Assembly: GCA_037176845.1 (NCBI GenBank)
Contig: JAYKXP010000182.1
Span: 20,850-84,849, forward strand
From: Paramarasmius palmivorus
Taxonomy: Eukaryota > Basidiomycota > Agaricomycetes > Agaricales > Marasmiaceae
Length of the DNA: 64,000 nucleotides
Direction: 5' to 3'
Shown here: piece after piece, positions 25,001 through 35,019 of the stretch
How the letters are laid out: the number at the start of each line of letters is the position of its first letter
Numbering within the stretch: the stretch's first letter is position 1
Program-made: the position numbers and the translations under genes
The notes under the pieces: model-generated
What the model saw: the letters and a program-made list of their open reading frames with translations, nothing else
What the model was told of the DNA's origin: nothing
The model's database searches: none

Positions 25001-25953
25001 ATGAGTTATCGAGCACGAAAATACCCTCGAGCACAGGCAGTTCCACTGTTTCACCTGATCTGACAGAAGCCATCAATTCGTCGCTTGATTCTATGCCGGA
25101 TCAAATACCACAAGAACACCAATCTTCATCTTTGCCAGCCCTTGAGCTAGGAGTAGAGGGTCACTCCAAGTCCGAAGCGGTAGTCGCAGCTTACGCGACC
25201 GTCATGGTGTCACCAAGGTATACATATGACCCAGGAGAACATGATAGCGACGTGATCTCATGGTTCGTGTCTTATCTTATGGGTAAGCCTACAGGATATC
25301 AAGGCCCAGATCGACCTCAGCTGTGGAGGTCATTGGTATACCTTTGGGCAGACCTGCAGGAAAGCTGGGAAATGGTGCCGGGCTTCAAAAATAAGGTACT
25401 TGCTCGATCGAATGGGTTAGACAGGCACTGACCTCTTTGTTTAGAAAGCACCTGGCAAGCCTGTTCGTCCAATATGCATTGAGCAATGGAACAAATATGG
25501 GCGGACTCGCAGCATGGCTTCTGGTGCACCTCCTGGTGCAACTCTAGAATGCCTACGTGCGGAATGGTGGTCGTGGTGGTCCTCGGCGAACCCCCCCAGC
25601 GTATCTCGCAGTGGCCACTTTGTTCTACCAGCTACCGAATCCGACGTCAAAGAAATGCACATGCGAGGCGAACATGGGATCGTACTGTTCTTGGTAGTAC
25701 TCCGCTGGTGGCACGATGTGGGTGGCCATTCAGACGAAGCTAGTATGTGGGAAGAGGCAGTGAAGAGTATGTATTGTGCCATGGACCTCATGCTAAAGTC
25801 AATGTAAGCGTTGGTCTTCTTGAGAACATTCGGTTTATCTGACGTTTTGGAAACAGCGTTGAAACGTCGACAGTTAGCACAGGATGTAAGCGAAAGGATT
25901 TGGAGGAAGAGAACATGAGGGAGAGTAAGGTAGCAAAACGATCCCGGAAGTAA
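22072..25953 (+). CDS. Large multi-exon Agaricomycete protein of unknown function
   Basis: About twelve exons join with standard short introns up to TAA at 25951-25953. Segments in order: a Ser/Asn-rich leader; a helical domain from GNFTGEQLQFLLDAFAEYDKL to FIPKFIARFPLDKYPP (about 22618-22770); a basic part with CFCKAIRRWFYWKGGDMRKK; FIDVLHRRTGLSCVVFVGEDVDG (about 23400-23470); a Lys/Arg and acidic low-complexity stretch (EEESEEEEPNVPQFK; nuclear-signal-like KRRNRRKKR at about 23825); and a C-terminal part with DRPQLWRSLVYLWADLQESWE, RPICIEQWNKYGR, WWSWWSSANPP and LVVLRWWHDVGGHSD (about 25310-25720). This combination matches a large uncharacterised family that I know from mushroom genomes; its activity is unknown to me. 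Nuclear location is likely from composition. It is the last gene before the right TIR. The 5' exons (before 22445) are uncertain. Confidence 0.6.
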
Positions 25954-26241
25954 TATAGCTATGTCTTCGTTGTGTCAGGTGCATTAGATATAAATGATAC
26001 TAGTGTTTTATTGGACTTGAAGCTCTGAATGTGTGACTTATGTGTCCAGAAATTGTGAGTGTGTGACACCGTTACAACACGGCATGAGAGACTATACTGG
26101 CAAAAATGGGCTCAGTTAAGTATTCTTGGCAGATATTGGGCTTTTACCCTAAGTATTTCTCTAAAAGGAAGGTAGATACCTACTTAAAGTGCGTTGCAGA
26201 GGATTGTTTACCCTTTAGAACCCTTGAATAACATTATCTGT
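25954..26241. other. 3' flank of the large gene up to the right TIR
   Basis: AT-rich and noncoding as far as I can see. It leads directly into the inner palindrome of the right terminal repeat. Confidence 0.4.
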
Positions 26242-26291
26242 GACTTTGCAAAGTGTACCTGGGGTTATTAGCAAGGGACTTTGCAAAGGTC
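26242..26291 (-). repeat. Right terminal inverted repeat of the KDZ-type element
   Basis: Read as the reverse complement from 26291 this gives GGACCTTTGCAAAGTCCC, a spacer of the same length as on the left, then ACTTTGCAAAGTCA. The outer palindrome carries one change (AAAGG instead of AAAGT on the plus strand). Confidence 0.75.
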
Positions 26292-26991
26292 CAACAAGAT
26301 CGGCTGGATCCTCATAGCCCAGAAAAACTGGTGTGAAGCGGAAGGCTGACCAGGATGCAGGATTTGGGAGAAGGAGATGAGTAGACTTGAGCTCCGGGTA
26401 CTATGGATGGTTATGTTCGTGGAGCAGTCTTCTGGGGGTGAAGGGAGATTGTCGATGGGGTGCAATGCAGCCGCCCATCCAAACAAGGGCGCAATAGATG
26501 CCTTGGAGACGTGTGTGGGGTCGAGAACTGGGTGAAAGGGTGATTGTGTAGCGTCTCTCGCTGTCGTTTTTGGACAATGATCTTGTGAAGATGGTAGGGA
26601 TGACCGAGGAGGATGTAGCGTCTTGGCGGGGTGTTCAAGAGAAGGATAAAGTTGACGAGAGAAGGGCATTGAAAATTAGACGATACTGTAGAAATGGGTA
26701 TGAATGGATGTATACCTCGACCAAATTTAGTGCTCGATTTCAATGGCCCAATGTCCTCTCTTTGACCCCATAACTGCTACTATACCGTTCTACACATCTG
26801 AGTCACTACGATGAGAGCAACCTGGGTTTGTGAACAGTTGCGGGGGCTATCGAGGACGACGTTGACATCGTAATACCCTAATGACCTGTGTGCGATTCGT
26901 GGCTGTTTCGTCCTGGTTCTGAGGTTGCTTGTCGAGGGCTACAAAAGGACCGAGTCAGAGAGCGCGGAAGCGGAAAAAGGTAACTCCGCGC
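26292..26991 (+). repeat. Dispersed gene-like repeat, copy B, left half
   Basis: Positions 26590-26990 match 4360-4720 of copy A block by block (GGTAGGGATGACCGAGG, GATGTAGCGTCTT, CTCTTTRACCCCATA, TAACTCCG). The match stops exactly at the LTR boundary and resumes at 46614, so the LTR element entered an existing copy. Confidence 0.7.
26988..26991. repeat. Target-site duplication, left copy
   Basis: GCGC directly precedes the TG of the left LTR and recurs directly after the CA of the right LTR at 46610-46613. If the terminal T is counted as target, GCGCT gives a 5-bp duplication. Confidence 0.8.
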
Positions 26992-28883
26992 TGAATGGGT
27001 TCAATTGGTGTAAGGCCGTCTAGAGACAACAAAACACAACTCAACCTCTTTTGTGCGAGGATGGCTCGGCGTTGGCAAAGGTTCCGCACGGTAGTAAGAT
27101 CAAGAAACGATGTATTATCGCTATAGACACTCTAGTACTCGATCTAGACCAACGAACAACAAAGGTGCGTGGTATAGAGAAAGGTATAAGGTGTATATTC
27201 GTATCCAACGAACAAAGAAATCAACAAAATGCAACAGGATAGTGCCCAAGTGCAGCTAGCCTCTTCAATATCCAAACTGGATCGATTCCAAACAAGTTCA
27301 ACAATGACCAATATATGGCAATGGGAGGCCCTCAGTCCTCAGTGCCAAAACAATAAGTAAGGTGGCCCTCTGTCCACAATACTTCAGTTACAATAGATAA
27401 GGAGGCCCTCTGTCCTCTATATCTCAAACTTAGGTAGGAGGCCCTCTGTCCTCAGTACCTCAACTTAGGTGGGAGTCCCTAGTACTCCAAACCTCGGTGG
27501 TCAAGTCAAATCCCGTCTAGACGCAACTCAGTACGCTCTATTCAAGAGACTACTGTACGCTTATCACAGCTATACAAGTAGCAAATCACTGACTCTGTGT
27601 CAGGTGGGGTATATTCTTAAATATTCTCTGAAGTCAAGTTCCAAAGTCGTTGATGGCTCTGTGCTATCTGACAGTGGGGGGATCTACTTGCTTGCCTTTT
27701 CGTATCGAAATGGGCCAGCTTATATACCCTCTAGCTGTCCTATTTACCCATAATCTACAGATACATACTTCTAGCTATGATTCCGATGGCTCGCTGCCCA
27801 TACAAGGTATAGAACTACTTAAGAAGGAAATGAAATATTCTTTTTAGACAATCTTTCGTCCATATTCTGGGTTTATTCGCATTTTGGTCCTGAAAGCAGT
27901 TCCAAATATTTGGCTAGCTCCACGTCGGAAGTCGCTCGGTGGACTATCCTTCTTCCTTGTGCTGACTCACTCTTGCTAGACCGCATGGTACATAGCTGTT
28001 GAGCGGAGACGGCTCTCCTTGGTATCGGATATCGTCAGGAACTGCCTAGACATCTTCCCTTCGAGTCCCTCCCTTAGAGTCTATTCTTCTATATTCTTCT
28101 AGGTTCAAGAATGCGTAATTCTATCACCATTCCTAGCTAGTACTTCGTCTAGCCAGGGGAAAGGTACGGTCTCTCTTCTGAGATATAATTCTCTGGTTGG
28201 TTTCGGATCTACACCTTTCGGCGATGAGTCCGAAATGTCCTGGGCAAGTAACTCGCTTGTAGTAAGCGGCTAGCGTAAAACCCTAAAACCTTGCTTGCTT
28301 ATCAAGTCGATCTTCGGCCGTCTAGCTTCGGATCTCATCGATTTTACTAAGCTATGCTGAGAGCTTCGGATTAATCCAAGCTGCAACACGCGCGCTTCCT
28401 CCTAGAGCGGAAGATCCTCTTTCCATCATATCCTGCCAGCGTCTCGACTGGTCAGTCAACAATGTGTCTCTACGTCTATGCGTCTATTCTGTGCCAAGTT
28501 CGAATCCCCTTGGTCGCAGACATTATTCAAGGTCTCTAGTCGCAACAACTCTTCCAGATCAGTTGTATAGCCTCATAAGAAGTCTATAGCCAATTCCATA
28601 GCGTTTCTATAGATGACACGACAACCGTCTTTCTAGTATAGACAGTCCTACAGTTTTCGGACACGTCTAGCATGCATGGCTAAGTCCCCAGCTACCATAG
28701 CCTGATCATACGATCCATGAACAAGCGTATAGACAACTAGTTACTCTTTGTTAGAGCCTAAGTCCGCTTTCACTAGCTGCTCGGGCTCACACTAGTGCTC
28801 TGTTTCCCTTATCAAGTGTATTAAAACTTGTTGAAGGCAAGAATATTCGTCTAGATATGCGATTTATATTTTGGACCATATCA
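26992..28883 (-). repeat. Outer LTR, left copy (3' LTR in element orientation)
   Basis: Begins TGAATGGGTTC and ends ACCATATCA. Contains short GGAGGCCCTCTGTCC-type repeats near 27325-27450 and many TCTAG and TATTCTT words. Small open frames here recur unchanged in the right LTR and are not taken as genes. Confidence 0.9.
27325..27480. repeat. Short tandem units within the outer LTR
   Basis: Four to five imperfect units of about 40 bp around GGAGGCCCTCTGTCC / GGTGGCCCTCTGTCC and CTCAACTTAGGT occur in a row. The same array is at 45051-45206 in the other LTR. Confidence 0.75.
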
Positions 28884-28920
28884 TCTCCCCCAAACCAAAA
28901 ATCTAGACCGTCCTCGGTCT
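28884..28920 (-). promoter_or_regulatory. Polypurine tract 1 with hairpin (outer element)
   Basis: On the minus strand this reads GGTTTGGGGGAGA directly before the LTR end, the expected plus-strand primer. Eight bases further inside is a 6-bp stem AGACCG/CGGTCT around a TCCT loop (28905-28920, plus strand). Three more tracts in the element have the same layout. Confidence 0.8.
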
Positions 28921-29420
28921 CTGGTAAGGTCTCTCTTCGGAGCGGGCACTAAGTCCAAAATCCAAATCATGCATCAAAGCGTTCGACATCAATGATGACG
29001 ACATTTTCATCAACTAGCGATCAATTGATGTTCCTTACAAGGAAATCAATCTTCTATTCGGAGTATAGCCGGTGTACAGTACTTAAATCGTCTTTAAGCA
29101 CCTCTACTAGCCCTATTCTCAAGGTATATTCTTTGGGTAGTCAATTGCCTTGCTTGCGCACGGCGATCAAAGCCCTATTTCTTTATCGGGAATAGTGGGG
29201 ATCTGCTGCGCCCAGGTCCGATGTGCTTCGATTCCTAAAGAAGTCGCCACGCGGGTGTGATCGGTCGTCTATATAGGTTATGGGTGGTTGGACTTAGAAT
29301 TTTCATTCCTTTCCTCCCTTCCCCCTTCACCTATACGCCAAAACGTTCCCGTACTTCCCCCCGTATATTCCTCCAGACTCTCTTGACTCTTTCTTCGGCC
29401 GTGTTGCCCTAATCGACTAT
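28921..29420 (+). promoter_or_regulatory. 5' region of cargo gene 1
   Basis: A TATATA box at 29270-29275 and a pyrimidine-rich stretch (CCTTTCCTCCCTTCCCCC, about 29310) precede the ATG at 29421. This is a typical fungal RNA polymerase II promoter layout on the plus strand, antisense to the retroelement. Confidence 0.5.
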
Positions 29421-30586
29421 ATGGCGCGAACAAAACAAGTCAATCGTTCTCCAACCGATGACCAGAAAACCGCCGCCGTCACCTCTGCGGAACATCAACG
29501 TCTCACGCAAATCGTTACAGCTGCTGGCCGGCTGCAGGCCAAGTTCCGACGCTTATACAACCAGCTTTTCGTTGATCACGACGACTCCATAAACGTCGAC
29601 AAAGCTCTCGTTTGTTTTCGTTCGTCTTCCACCGCTTTGGTGAGTATATTTATATTCTTGTTCTTTTCTTCTTTCTAATGTAGCCCTGGTTTCTAGCGCC
29701 TTCTACAACAGTCGTACATTGGTACCGACATGCCGCAATATTACCCAGCTTCCCAGGTTTTGGCAACTATCTCTCGCATGGGCCACATCATGGACGACCA
29801 AGGTCTCTTCACAGCTGCCGACCGCAAGCTAATTTGGACCAAGACCAGTCTAGCCGCTGCCCTCAAAGACGGCCTCACGGTACGCCCTTATATTCTTATT
29901 TATTATTTTCTAGCAGTCTAACATTGTTCGGTTTAGGAGTGGAACATGAACGATGAAGTCCCCGTCCCAGCACATCCTTCCCCTTCAACATTCTCTGCCC
30001 CTAAACCCACGATTCACACATTTTCCGCCCCGAAAGCTCCTGCCGCTTCTTCCGCGTCGACATCCAAAGCTGGCGGATCGTCTAGCATCAAGATTAAGTT
30101 GGAACCAGGCTTTAAAATGGAATCTAGCACTAGTAAAAGTGCCGGGAAAAAGGTAATTCACGTTTATATTCTTAAGTCTTTCTTCTAGACACTGACTTGA
30201 GCTTGCTCTAGCGTGCTCGATCTGCGTCTGAGGCGTCTCTCCCAGAGATCACTTACGTCTCGACAACGAAGCGCAAAAGCTCTCCCATTCCTCCTTTTGG
30301 TCCCGCTAGCAAAACCCAATCCTCCTCCAAGCGTCGACGTATCGTTACCTCGGATGGTGGATCCACCAGTCCGGAGCCAGAAGTCGTGAACGTCCAGGAT
30401 GATGACGAGTCTGAGTCTGGGTCGGAAGATGAAGAAGAAGACGACGAGGACGACAACGTATGTCATTCCTCCTTATTCTTATCTTATTTCTTATTTAATT
30501 CTTTGTCTAGGATGAGCTAGAGGTTGCGCCTGCACCATCTGCTTCGTCCAAGAAGACTACTTCCACTAAGTCATCAGCGACCACGG
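29421..30586 (+). CDS. Antisense cargo gene 1, nuclear-type protein with H3-like N-terminus, truncated
   Basis: Starts MARTKQVNRSPTDDQK, so that after Met removal the N-terminus would be ARTKQ, identical to the first five residues of histone H3; the rest is not a histone. Exon 1 is helical (EHQRLTQIVTAAGRLQAKF). Exon 2 gives DMPQYYPASQVLATISRMG and AADRKLIWTKTSLAAALKDG. Later exons are low complexity with basic (KRRRIVTSDGG) and acidic (DDDESESGSEDEEEDD) runs typical of chromatin proteins. Four introns (from 29641, 29881, about 30153 and about 30458) have GT...TAG borders and often contain TATTCTT. The reading frame ends at the inner LTR (30587), where a GTAATG donor coincides with the junction, so the C-terminus is lost or an intron was hit. 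Function unknown. Confidence 0.6.
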
Positions 30587-30589
30587 TAA

Positions 30590-32345
30590 TGCGTCACAAA
30601 CAACCTAAGTATAAGTGGTGGGCTCTGCGACTTTGGGTCACTAATAGAACTGTAGGACACAGCAGAAGCCTAATAAAAGACCACAAATACAAAGATTCAG
30701 TAGATGCTGGTTATGAACAGCAGCACACTAGTGGTGACTAGTTGTGCAAGTGTGGTTCGACGTGATCAGAGTTGCCGTACTTAGAATAGTACACAAACTA
30801 TAGATCTGAGAGTGATGATATGCTCTTTGTTACTTCAAAAGCAATCGAGATACACCTTATATTAGGGGTGACTAAAGGTTACGAATGCTTATAATAGGGT
30901 AGGAAACAGTCCCAAGTGCTATAGGTAGCGACCTCGAGTTCAACCAATACTGCCTCAAGTGTACTGATCCTGATAGAATCAAATCAACGAACTGTGCGCA
31001 AGCAGGAATCCAACTGACTCTCCAAATGGTCAATCTGGGCCTCTCTACGTCACTAAAGCTTATAAAAGCTAGTCCGAGGTCTGATCTCTACACAGAAACG
31101 CAATGCAACCAATGCTTAGAGCTACAGATCACAAGCCAAATACTTGATCTCTCTGCCAATACAACTTAAGCTCTTGTATACAGTAAGGTCTCAACTAGAC
31201 TTTCAATCTAGGGCCTGTCCTGAGGAAGTGGAAGTGAATGCAAAGGTCGTCAATAGATCAACCAGGTCTGATCAGAGGTCGACTCGTAACAAGCATGAAA
31301 CACCACTGGATCAACTTATATAAGAGGTCCAATCGAAATGCACATGTGCCAGCAGATCAACTATCAGATCAAAGAGGTCTATTCGAGCGACAGCCACATA
31401 CAACCTAATGATATGGGCTAACAGTACACTCTCTCTTCGTCTTCTCTGCCCTTCTACCTACAAACTGCAAGCCTATATATACTGTCCAGAAATATAAGTA
31501 AAGAAATATGTAATAAAAGATGGAAAACAGACGGAACGCAAGCGGAATAAGTGAGGAACAGAGATAGTCCATAGGAAATATACAAATCAGGGAAATATGA
31601 CAGTCACAACATCCACATAAGTCATTTATGCGTGACCAATAAATAGGAATTTCTATCTTTAGACTCAGGAGTTGAATCCTGTGCCTGCGGGTTGGCGTTT
31701 AGCCTAGTAAAATTTAAGGCTAATACAACAATGGTTGAGCATTGTACATCTGATTATCAACACAGATGCTAACTCCAGCTCTTGTTGTAACCTTCTGTCT
31801 ATAATCATCTGTCAATCTTGTCTAGGATTGCTCAAGAACATCAAGGCTTTGTCTATCAATCAACAATCTAGCCATCTATGATCTGCTCTTTTCAATCTCA
31901 AGACTTGATCTTGCTTTTATAAGGTTCTTTTGATGTCTTACAACCTTAATATGCTGTTCATTGTGTCAAGCATCGTCTTGTAATACTGCATCTACTGCAT
32001 GAATCACAATCTATAGCTTTTACAGATTCTAATAGCTTCATTAAGTTGCATTCTCTCTATTGCACAAGTCGAACTAGTAATATAAGTCTTTTACTAGCCC
32101 TTAACTTGTAAGGTTTTGAATGTATAGCAGTCATACTACTTGTATACATTCGTTTACTATCCCATCAACTCTAACTTCTGCTTGTGGGTGATCTGAGTCT
32201 TCAATCTAAGTAAAGCAATAATACAGCATCGACATTTCATGCTTATATTAGCTCTATCTTCGTTTACTCTTGATCTGAGGTTGCTCTAATACTCTGTGAT
32301 TGATACAAACTTGTAAATCGCAAAAAGTCCAGATGGCTAAACCTC
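30590..32345 (-). repeat. Inner element LTR, left copy (3' LTR)
   Basis: Begins TGCGTCACAAACAACC and runs to the polypurine tract near 32346. Only its first 1127 bp are present in the right copy. Multiple short ATATAAG / AGAGGTC words recur inside. Confidence 0.65.
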
Positions 32346-32388
32346 CTTCTCCCCCCAAACAAAATGAAATATCAACATCCTTGTTGAT
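32346..32388 (-). promoter_or_regulatory. Polypurine tract 2 with hairpin (inner element)
   Basis: The plus strand reads TCTCCCCCCAAAC, then a 7-bp stem ATCAACA/TGTTGAT around TCCT (32371-32388). Same spacing and loop as the other three tracts but a different stem. Confidence 0.8.
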
Positions 32389-33291
32389 TCTCATATATCA
32401 GAGTTAGGATTCTTGTTTTCGCTCTATAGCAAGCTTATATAAGGTCAAGAGATCATAGAATTGTATTGAAATTGTAGTCGTCTTGTCAAGTTGTAGCTTA
32501 TACAAGCCCATAAACTACTTTCAATAACTGCAATTCCACTCTAGCTGATAGTCTCTACCTTATACAAGGTTACTGTCATTCTATATGTCTTTCAAATCAT
32601 AAGTGAAAGCAACACCAATAAGGTTCACTGTTGAAATGCTTCTCCAAACATTTACTAGAGCTTTGAGAACATAAATACAGATATCCTGCCATCGTCTCAA
32701 GCCAGTCATATGTTCTAGCATTGCTGAACAGCTTGCTTCCCTTTCTATATGCTGTAATTCAGCTAAATCCATCATTTATAGGTCTTATAGAAGGTCTCAT
32801 CAGATAGATGCAATCGTTGTATGCATGTACAAATCAATCAACTAAGCTTCTGAGTCACATTGCCCTATGTTAATCTGGCTAATGATTATACTCATAGCTT
32901 CTAATAGCTGTTTGTAGTCCTGCTTTCAAGTATACTGCTTTGAAAAAACAAAGCAAGCATTTGCATATATCCAATCTAATGTCTTCTAGATAGTATATCT
33001 TTCATATATGCTACATATGTTGACTGCTTTAACAGCTCTTTCAACTATATGTGCATTGCTATTCTGGTTTTTAGGTCAGATTAATAGCTTATACAAGCTA
33101 TCAACTGCTGTTCATTCTAAGGTTTTTAACATAACCCAGTTCAATATCATGAAACCAAGCGTATGTATGCAATTAAAGCTTTGGATAATGGTTTTAGAAG
33201 CCTTTTGTATTATTGCCTGGCCTAATAAATAATGATATGTGCTTTTATAAGGGTTTTATAGGCAGACATAGGCTAATACTAGGTCTTCCAA
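32389..33291. other. Noncoding 3' part of the inner element
   Basis: About 0.9 kb, AT-rich with many TTATACAAGG-like words and no long frame on either strand. The pol region expected here is absent. Confidence 0.5.
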
Positions 33292-34383
33292 TTATTCGAC
33301 GTCTACTTGCTCAAGACAGGGTGCTTGTAGTAGCCCAGGAAGATCATCCAGAGCCTGCTTTATACTCTGTACCTCTTCCAATAGACCACCTACTTGCGCA
33401 AAAGTCTCTCTAAGTGAGCTTGACTCCTGTTCTCTTTTCTGCAAAGTAGCTGTATATGCTTCACATATAACATCACCATCATCATCACTAATGTCATATT
33501 CATTGAAGTAAGCCTTATAGACATCCTTCTCTATGCTTTTCAAGTCTCTATCAAGTGCTTCTGACCTTGTATAAGTACTAGAGGAAGCCACATGAAACAA
33601 TTCAGCCTGAATAGACGACTGGGATAAAGTCTGAGATGGTTTTCCCTGCAAGCTATCTTCTATAAGCATGTCTGCTAAAGATAAATCATTCATCTTCATG
33701 TAAACATTGCTTTCTTCAGATGCCATTAAGTTCTCCATTTCATCCATAACATCCTCAAGTCTCCAAGGATCATCAAGACGTCTCCTTGTCTTTTTAGACT
33801 GAGATTGATCATTCTTGATCTTTTCATGGGTTATATTAGCCATTACTTCAACCAAACGACCTCTCCAATACTCATTCAGTCCACTTAAATAGTACTGAAC
33901 AGCATGATAATTGTTCACAATCACTGGCTCTTCCATAAGCTTGTTAACTTCAAGCCTGAAGGCACGATTATAGGCTTTCAACTTCTCTAGGTTATCTATA
34001 TCATTCTGATGATATCTTTGAATGATTTGCCTCAAACAGCTAATAGAACCACTTTCACTACAAGCTGCTACAGGGAAATCATCAAGAATCATCTCTTTAA
34101 ACTTATAATAGGAGTGTCCTAAAACAATTTCTCTGGACTCTATCTCCTTTCTATATGATCTATCACATTTGCTCATTGCAAGGTAAATCTTGGCTGACTC
34201 CTCCCTTATATTAGCAGCTAGGAAGGCTATTTCTAGCTCATCCAACCAATCAAGCAATAAGTCAGACTTATCAGGATCAAATGCACTCAAATCCTTAAAT
34301 GTCTGTCTTATATTAGCCTTGCTAATCTCAGCTGCTGCCTCTTTAGATAGAGTTTTCCATGAAGAACGCAATGAATGTGCCAT
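33292..34383 (-). CDS. Gag-like capsid protein of the inner element
   Basis: A single 363-codon frame, MAHSLRSSWKTLSKEAAAEIS to the stop at 33292. The middle part (DKSDLLLDWLDELEIAFLAAN, SAKIYLAMSKC, YYKFKEMILDDFPV) parallels the gag of the outer element (PEDFERWYEDLDIMF, AQIYLAMRYL, FIKDLKREL), which marks it as a retrotransposon capsid domain. No CCHC knuckle is present, so the nucleocapsid part is missing or lost. The C-terminal half is acidic with a heptad-like end (LREQ...VQSIKQALDDLPGLL). No protease or RT frame follows. The frame is intact. Confidence 0.7.
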   Translation of the reverse strand: MAHSLRSSWKTLSKEAAAEISKANIRQTFKDLSAFDPDKSDLLLDWLDELEIAFLAANIREESAKIYLAMSKCDRSYRKEIESREIVLGHSYYKFKEMILDDFPVAACSESGSISCLRQIIQRYHQNDIDNLEKLKAYNRAFRLEVNKLMEEPVIVNNYHAVQYYLSGLNEYWRGRLVEVMANITHEKIKNDQSQSKKTRRRLDDPWRLEDVMDEMENLMASEESNVYMKMNDLSLADMLIEDSLQGKPSQTLSQSSIQAELFHVASSSTYTRSEALDRDLKSIEKDVYKAYFNEYDISDDDGDVICEAYTATLQKREQESSSLRETFAQVGGLLEEVQSIKQALDDLPGLLQAPCLEQVDVE

Positions 34384-34986
34384 TCTTGTCTATACGACTA
34401 TAGATTTATCAATTCTAAGGGTTTTATAAGCTTATAATAGCTTCAAATGTAGACAAAGTCCACAAAAAATTGTTGCCTAAGGTAGCAGGATGTTCAGATG
34501 TAGATAGAGGAAGTATTCAAGCACACTCTGCTCTAGAGTCAATAAACTCGTTGAACAAAGGACCTCAGCACTCAAAGTCTCCTCTAAATGACGATTCCAA
34601 ACTTTTGAGAGCTAGTACTAGGGTAATAAACACTTGTACTAGTAGCGTAATTGGCACAAATGAACTTGGTACCAACAACAATAGCTTGGCTAAGAGTTAC
34701 AAGCTCAAGCTAGATGTGTATCAAGGCAGATGAAAGAAACCTCTGAGGTATCAAATGCTCCAAAGGCTTCTATAAGCAACTGCTACACTTTTAATCGAAA
34801 ACCACACTCAATCTAGTGACTAAATGTGGGGTTTCGATAGAAGTACTTGTCTAACTTCAATCAAGATAGATGGGGTTGTAAACCTCGTCAAGGTCTACAA
34901 GTAAATGAATGGAAAGGTGCAAATATGAAGCTAATAAAGCTTCTAAAAGGTATCACTTTGTCTCAAATCCACAATCTATGACAATT

Positions 34987-35017
34987 CTAGAACCACCCCT
35001 CGCGGTGGGCTCCAGAT
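34987..35017 (-). promoter_or_regulatory. Primer-binding-like site, inner element
   Basis: On the minus strand, TCTGGAGCCCACCGCGAGG follows the LTR end. The same 30-odd bases lie at 44688-44718 beside the outer LTR, although the two LTRs are unrelated. The TGG start fits a tRNA-primed site, but the complement does not show a TTCRANY T-loop at the right distance, so the tRNA is not identified. Confidence 0.65.
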
Positions 35018-35019
35018 AA

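Larger units (their letters stand above)
12719..26291. mobile_element. 13.6-kb KDZ-type DNA transposon with TET/JBP-like cargo
   Basis: The two ends are inverted copies over about 50 bp. Each has an outer and an inner ACTTTGCAAAGT palindrome exactly 35 bp apart (12721 and 12756 on the left; 26243 and 26278 on the right), followed inward by GTCA. Between them lie a multi-exon KDZ transposase with its acidic catalytic motifs, a TET/JBP-like dioxygenase with intact metal ligands, and four further genes, all with short introns and no internal LTR or foreign ends. KDZ transposases are known to be associated with TET/JBP genes in mushroom genomes; the unit boundaries here are my inference from the matching ends. 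No target duplication is obvious: 8-bp flanks GTCTGGGA and GTCCAACA share only some positions. An alternative is that the palindromes bound an older locus and the genes gathered separately. Confidence 0.7.

Noticed and set aside
12719..26291. A Starship-type giant element
   Set aside because: Starships are driven by a tyrosine recombinase; the mobility gene here is a KDZ transposase and no recombinase motif is seen.
12711..26300. Target-site duplication of the KDZ-type element
   Set aside because: The flanks GTCTGGGA and GTCCAACA agree only partly, so I do not call a duplication; the end positions may be off by a few bases.
27325..27480. CRISPR-like array, from regularly spaced GGCCCTCTGTCC units
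   Set aside because: The units are imperfect, the spacers are not unique, and the organism is a fungus. It is a simple tandem repeat inside an LTR.
27051..27847. Plus-strand open frames of 63-94 codons inside the outer LTR
   Set aside because: They recur unchanged at 44777-45573 only because the LTRs are near-identical copies. No motif or splice context supports a protein.
29421..29500. A histone H3 gene, from the MARTKQ start
   Set aside because: After ARTKQ the sequence leaves H3 completely and has no histone fold. Only the tail resemblance is kept as a finding.
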